Assembly (NCBI GenBank): GCA_020091685.1
Contig: CM034591.1
Span: 13,216,833 to 13,280,832 of the forward strand
Source: Lutjanus erythropterus
Lineage: Eukaryota > Chordata > Actinopteri > Lutjaniformes > Lutjanidae
Direction of reading: 5' to 3'
Length of the DNA stretch: 64,000 bases
Part shown: in pieces, positions 59,846 through 64,000 of the stretch
Position numbering within the stretch: the first letter of the stretch is position 1
How the letters are laid out: every line of letters begins with the position of its first letter
Notes under the pieces: model-generated
Told to the model about the DNA's origin: nothing
The model's database searches: none
What the model saw: the letters and a program-made list of their open reading frames with translations, nothing else
Translations under genes and position numbers: made by a program

Positions 59846-60275
59846 CCATCGCAAGACTGAGACAGGCAGATGTTGCCGTGCAGCTGCTAATCCAGCGTCA
59901 GGCTCACACTTTCCCACAAGGCCAAACATCTCCTGACTCTGGATTGGTGGTTTGGGGGCAACTTCTACTTGCTCCGACAGGGAGAAGGGCTCGCCACCAA
60001 AGAGACAAGAAGGGGGTGGGGGGGGAGGGACTGCGTCGTTTGATTGCCAAAGATGATTCTACATATCATAGATACAAAATCTGTGGAAAATGCCGTCTGA
60101 ATGAGGCAGAACGAAAGGCCCTGACACACAACTTCAGCTGTGTGAGAAGCACTATAGAGAGTTTTTAATGTTGTATGATGATATGTGGAATCAGGTGCCA
60201 CTTTGAAGGGCATGTGGACTGCAGGAAGCTCTAATGGTTGAGTTTTTTAGAACTCCTTTTAGAACTTTAGAAAAG

Positions 60276-60283
60276 GGTGAGTC
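60276..60283. repeat. 8-bp target-site duplication, left
   Basis: ggtgagtc, identical to 61930-61937, directly flanking the hAT element. Confidence 0.9.
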
Positions 60284-60592
60284 TAGGGCTGGGTATCGTT
60301 CAGAGAAGTATGATACCAGTACCAATATCAGTACCTTTAAAGTGATGCCGATACCAACAGAGCACTTCATTTGATACCTTTTGTTCTTACTTTATTTTAT
60401 ACCCATCATGTGAACAGAAGCTCTCACATTAATGCACAAATAAATGCATAAAATGTGGAAGGATCATGACAGAATCCTGAAATAATCACACTCTCCAGTG
60501 TTTTGGTGACATTTTAACAAACCGAACTGCCAAATCCATCAAATGCACGGCGCCTGACTTCATCACAGCAGACCGTATGAGCTGCTACAGAA

Positions 60593-61361
60593 CACTGTAA
60601 AAACGAAAAAGTTGAGGAACTCAAATTTTCAAGGCAACATACTGTAATAGATTTTGGGGTTTTCAGCTCAACTCAAACTGTTAAGTTCTGAAATTAACTT
60701 AAAAAAAAAGTTTTGCTGACCTAAAATCTTAAAATTGACATGATTTACTTTTCTTCATGAATCTTTAAGTTTCAGGATCTCAAAAAAGTCAAAAATTGGT
60801 CCCAGGGAGTTGTGAGCTGATTTGTCATTATTTTGGTGCCTGAAAATATTAAAAATTTAACCATCATCCACTTTCACTTCGATGAATTTACTCAATAATG
60901 TTGTAAATACAATTATTGTGGTTTCTAAAACTCAAAGATTTACATTTATTGAAAGAAGAAAAGTACATTATGTCAAAAAACAACTAGTCTTTTGTTGAGA
61001 AAATTTAGTTTTCTTCTTTAGATAAAGATAAATGTATTTAAAAATATTGAGTACATTCATTGAAATGAAAGTGAATAATGGTTAAAATGTTAATATTTTC
61101 AATTAAAATCATTTAATTTTCAAGCACCAAAATAATGACAAATCAGGTTCACAGCTCAATGTGTACCATCTTTGACTTTTTTTGAGTTTCTGTAACTTCT
61201 AAAACTTTATCTAAAGAAAAGTAAAAGTAAATTATCTCAACTAAAGATCATAGGTTTGCTTTAAAGTTTATTTCAAAACTTAAGAGTTTGAGTTTAGCTC
61301 AAAATTCAAAAATCTATTGCAGCACGTTGCCTTGAAATTTTCTCTTTTTTTTTTTACAGTG
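60593..61361. repeat. Nested fold-back element, about 770 bp
   Basis: The ends are cactgtaaaaacg and tttttttacagtg. Long arms pair: 'ctgatttgtcattattttgg' near 60819 against 'ccaaaataatgacaaatcag' near 61127, and 'caaattttcaaggcaac' against 'gttgccttgaaatttt'. It is nearly a full palindrome and would form a long hairpin in the mRNA. Confidence 0.88.
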
Positions 61362-61440
61362 TAGCGGACCAATCATGTCACATTGTGGTGATTGGCTGCG
61401 AGAAAAACCACAGATATTGGGCATTTTCTTCTAAATTGCA

Positions 61441-61807
61441 TAGAGGTGTAACAATACATCGATCTGGATCAACATATCGATTCTGTGTTTATGCAAAATC
61501 AATGATCGATACAAAGTGAAAATATTGATCTACATCATCATCTTTAAGATGATGCACCTTTATTTTGAAAATCCCATGACATGTCTTTCTCACAAATGTC
61601 TGCAAGAGTTCAGTCATGAAATTTTTGAATCATAATTTGATACAAGCTGACATAAATGTAACCGAATGTGTTAAATGGACATATATCATCTGATATTGAT
61701 TGCAGACTCCAGACTTGAATGGAGAGTTTGTGATATCAGCAAATATCGTATCGTTGGCCAAAGAATCAATATATTGTATCATGACAAAACTTGTCATTTA
61801 CACCCCA
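61441..61807. repeat. Second nested element, 'taga/ggggtgtaa' ends
   Basis: The left end 'tagaggtgtaacaatacatc' faces the right end 'gtcatttacacccca', and 'gattctgtgtttatgcaaaa'-type sequence lies between. This is a common fish hAT MITE terminus (TAGGGGTGTAACGATA). Target duplication not clear. Confidence 0.55.
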
Positions 61808-61929
61808 GGTTCTGGGTACAAAAAGGATCAAATGCAGGTATCGTTTGACTGGAGAAGTTTTGATGCTACTTGGTACTGGGTTATGTCGGCTGATACCTTA
61901 AAGGTTTCGAGTATCGATACCCAGCCCTA

Positions 61930-61937
61930 GGTGAGTC
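61930..61937. repeat. 8-bp target-site duplication, right
   Basis: ggtgagtc, the exact copy of 60276-60283. Confidence 0.9.
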
Positions 61938-62203
61938 CCAATAGTCTGCAATAAATTCATTTCCTCCCCTCAGGTAAACAAAGGACTGAACAAACCTGGA
62001 TACATGAAAGTAAACACATTTCTCCTTCCCCAGATATTAATTTAATGGCGTGAAGATGAAAAATTATGAGAACGGCTAGGAGAGGAAAGGAACCCACTAT
62101 GGACTATTGAGATGTAGCCATGTCTGAGCTTGAATGACTCCTACTGCATATTTAAACTATGCTTTTCCATCTTTTCCTACTGACTAGAATAATTCATATT
62201 TAC

Positions 62204-62211
62204 TGGTGCTA
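62204..62211 (+). promoter_or_regulatory. miR-29 8-mer seed match
   Basis: TGGTGCTA pairs with the full miR-29 seed plus the A opposite position 1. Mammalian FBN1 is an established miR-29 target, and a second match lies 250 nt downstream. Confidence 0.65.
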
Positions 62212-62461
62212 GCGACACAACCACATAGACTTCTGAATGCACTGTACTACTATACAAAAACTCTGTAGTCAACAAGATACAATCCCATCGGGCCATTCTG
62301 AAGATTTCATGTCTTTGCAACAGTAACAGCTAGCTTCATAGCCTGTCTGCTCTCCTCTATACTACATGTAAATTGTGTTTATACTGTAATAATCGATGCC
62401 ACTTTTAATCTATGAAGCATTTGTAAACTAGAGGAAGCCCCTGGAATAGAGGGGTTTGTAA

Positions 62462-62468
62462 TGGTGCT
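62462..62468 (+). promoter_or_regulatory. miR-29 7-mer seed match
   Basis: TGGTGCT followed by T, a 7mer-m8 type site, in the distal fbn1 3' UTR. Confidence 0.55.
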
Positions 62469-62709
62469 TATAATGACCAACTACTTCCTTTGTAAACTGT
62501 GTATACATTACACACACCTGCACACACACACAAAAAAAAACACACATTGATGATGATGATGCCAAACCTGGGCCTTCATGATTATGCACTGAGGTCTTCG
62601 TGGCCACACATTCTCTCACAAGTACAATCAGTGCTGCATTGCCACGGACCAGCCTGACACCAGTCTGTGTTCTCTGTTCACATCAGTGAGGGTTTAGTTG
62701 TAAATTCAC

Positions 62710-62715
62710 AATAAA
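62710..62715 (+). terminator. fbn1: Poly(A) signal of fbn1
   Basis: AATAAA followed 10-20 nt later by 'tattttttggtgtatatgta', a GU/U-rich downstream element. It is the best candidate for the main fbn1 cleavage site. Confidence 0.65.
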
Positions 62716-62936
62716 AACATATTTTTTGGTGTATATGTATTCACTGCTGTGCTTTCCCCTTCATCCAGGTTGAACTGCTAGTGTGACAACGGGCTAAACG
62801 GACGGCCGCTAGCTTTATGTTAGATGTCGTTCTCCGGTGGTGTGTATCCAGAGTACAGTGCAACATGATCTCTGAATGTTTGGGCTGGTGAAAGTCACAT
62901 TACCCTGCTAGACTGAGATGCAATTCTTGTCCTGCA

Positions 62937-62950
62937 CTGCCCCCTTGTGG
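62937..62950 (-). promoter_or_regulatory. CTCF-type core motif between fbn1 and dut
   Basis: ctgcccccttgtgg; on the minus strand ccacaagggggcag, which fits the vertebrate CTCF core CCACNAGGGGGCAG. It lies between the two convergent poly(A) sites. Confidence 0.5.
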
Positions 62951-63101
62951 AGACTGGAAAGACTTTTTTTTTTTTGGGGTGGGTTTGACAAGTTGCTCTC
63001 AAATATTTATGTGTCCCTAAACTGACAGAGATAAGACCCCCGTCTGAGAAGATTTGAGGTGTTTTATTACAGACAGTGTGCAGTGTTTCTTCTGTAATTT
63101 T

Positions 63102-63591
63102 AGAAGGACAGCTCACCCTCACATCAAAAATACAATCTTTCCTCTTCCCTGTAGTGCTATTCATCCACCTTAATTGTTTGGGAGATATCGGCCATAGAGA
63201 TGTCTGCCTTCTTGCCAATAATAATGGAGCATTTGAAAAACTGAACAGCGTTGTCGCTTTCCAGAAATTATGATTACTCAAGATAATCAACAGACTATTT
63301 CAAGTAGACAAGAAAAATAGTTCTGGTAAATTCTGCTGCAAAAAGAAAGCAGTTGCTCTGTGAATTATCTTGAGTAAGTGGGTCATGATTTCTGGAGAGA
63401 GACATTGCTGTCAAGTTTTTCAAATTTTTCTTTTTTTTGGCTCTTCGAGCACCACAAACCGAGTGCCATTTAGTCCCATTATATTTGAGAGAAGGCAGAC
63501 GTCTCTACAGCTGATATCTCCATAACAATCTGGATGGATAAATAGCACTACAGGCCAGGGGGAAAATATGCATTTTTGATTTGAGGGTCAG
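63102..63591. repeat. Fold-back MITE family B in the intergenic region
   Basis: The left end 'gaaggacagctcaccctcac atc' faces the right end 'gatttgagggtcag'. The arms also share 'ggagatatcggccatagaga' against 'tctctacagctgatatctcc'. Same family as 37119 and 20592. Confidence 0.82.
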
Positions 63592-63654
63592 ACAAAACTA
63601 AGTTTACTAAGAATATGTTGGTGATGATTGCAGTAAAGACACCAGACTCTCCAA

Positions 63655-63730
63655 TGTACAAAAACAGAACTTTATTTGCATTAACTCAATATATGTAACA
63701 TACACACTTTCACTCCACCACCACAAGCTT
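63655..63730 (-). other. dut: dut 3' UTR with poly(A) signal (inferred)
   Basis: On the minus strand an AATAAA (plus-strand tttatt, 63671-63676) lies about 55 nt after the dut stop codon, so the 3' UTR is very short. The transcript would end about 0.9 kb from the fbn1 poly(A) site, tail to tail. Confidence 0.65.
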
Positions 63731-63787
63731 TCAGTTGCGTCCCGTAGATCCAAAACCTCCAGCACCACGCTCTGTCTCATCAAGTGT
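63731..63787 (-). CDS. dut: dUTP diphosphatase, last coding exon
   Basis: dUTPase hydrolyses dUTP to dUMP and pyrophosphate, keeping uracil out of DNA and supplying dTMP synthesis. Read on the minus strand, an acceptor gttctttcag is followed by TLDETERGAGGFGSTGRN and a TGA. This is the flexible C-terminal motif V of trimeric dUTPases (human ...DDTERGSGGFGSTGKN), whose Gly-rich arm closes over the nucleotide phosphates. Only this 57-nt exon is inside the window; the catalytic motifs I-IV must lie beyond the right edge. FBN1 and DUT are convergent neighbours in mammals too. Confidence 0.93.
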   Translation of the reverse strand, partial: TLDETERGAGGFGSTGRN

Positions 63788-64000
63788 CTGAAAGAACACA
63801 GCCAAGCGTTTTTCATTTAATTAACTAAACTAATTTCATGACATAAACATGGAATAAAACCTGCTGCAGTGAAGCCACTCATCCAATGAAATATCTGCAT
63901 AATTATATTGGAAACAAGTAAAACAGACGTGTCTGAAGGTTCTCAGTCATCCAGGTCATGGTATTCGTATTAAAGGTTGTCGTAGGCAACTGGACTTTTT
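63788..64000 (-). other. dut: dut intron (partial)
   Basis: Intron sequence upstream of the last dut exon. The stretch from about 63928 ('acgtgtctgaaggttctcag tcatccaggtcatggt', in two parts) resembles a recurrent fish repeat; I did not identify its class. No further dut exon seen. Confidence 0.5.

Larger units (their letters stand above)
60284..61929. mobile_element. hAT-type nonautonomous transposon in the fbn1 3' UTR
   Basis: The termini are inverted: tagggctgggtatcg at the left and cgatacccagcccta at the right, 15 of 15. Perfect 8-bp duplications (ggtgagtc) flank it, diagnostic of hAT. 1,646 bp; no transposase. It has been enlarged by two nested insertions, a fold-back at 60593-61361 and a second TIR-bearing piece at about 61441-61807. 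The perfect duplication argues that the outer insertion is not ancient. Confidence 0.92.
59846..62735 (+). other. fbn1: fbn1 3' UTR (inferred extent)
   Basis: It runs from the stop to about 20 nt past the AATAAA at 62710-62715, which is followed by a T/GT-rich stretch. It carries the inserted hAT element at 60284-61929 and two miR-29 seed matches downstream of it. An earlier AATAAA at 61950 could give a shorter form. The extent needs transcript data. Confidence 0.65.

Noticed and set aside
59354-59929. 191-codon open frame on the minus strand opposite the asprosin exon
   Set aside because: It is the antisense of the GC-rich terminal fbn1 exon, where strong codon bias removes antisense stops. 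It has no recognisable domain, and the sense frame is clearly the coding one.
1-64000. tRNA, snRNA or other classical RNA genes
   Set aside because: No A/B-box or cloverleaf candidates and no recognisable snRNA or snoRNA boxes were noticed, although a covariance search could not be run.

Overview
The window is genomic DNA of a teleost fish, probably a percomorph. The grounds are a vertebrate multi-exon gene with short fish-type introns, many CA/TG microsatellites, and dense fish-type DNA transposons and MITEs. It holds the 3' half of the fibrillin-1 gene (fbn1, + strand) and, at the far right, the last coding exon of dut (dUTPase, - strand). The two genes lie tail to tail, which is the FBN1/DUT arrangement known from mammals. 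This synteny and the C-terminal sequence identify the gene as fbn1 rather than fbn2 or fbn3.

fbn1: 34 coding exons run from cbEGF18 (4906) to the stop codon (59845) and encode about 1,553 residues. The order is cbEGF18-22, TB4 (two exons, RGD present), cbEGF23-24, TB5 (two exons), cbEGF25-31, TB6 (two exons), cbEGF32-36, TB7 (one exon), cbEGF37-41, a single exon with cbEGF42-43, then two exons for the C-terminal propeptide (asprosin) after a furin site. Every domain expected from human FBN1 is present. Internal exons are nearly all symmetric phase 1, start with the split Asp codon of D-x-D/N-E-C, and have AG acceptors. All donors are GT except the one after cbEGF32, which is GC. Exons 5' of cbEGF18 lie outside the window; 1-4905 is intron.

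Introns: they carry several fold-back (palindromic) TTAA-ended MITE families, a Tc1/mariner-like copy, a PIF/Harbinger-like remnant with a Myb/SANT-like ORF piece, a 5'-truncated LINE, hAT-like MITEs and simple repeats. I saw no second protein-coding gene within them.

3' end: the fbn1 3' UTR (about 59846-62735) contains an inserted hAT-type element with a perfect 8-bp target duplication. That element itself holds two further insertions, one an almost perfect 770-bp fold-back. Beyond it are two miR-29 seed matches and a poly(A) signal. The short intergenic stretch holds a strong CTCF-type motif and another fold-back MITE. No bacterial-type operon, CRISPR array or RNA gene was seen.

Human domain numbers, exon numbers and sequence comparisons come from memory of the family. 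No alignment or database search was run.
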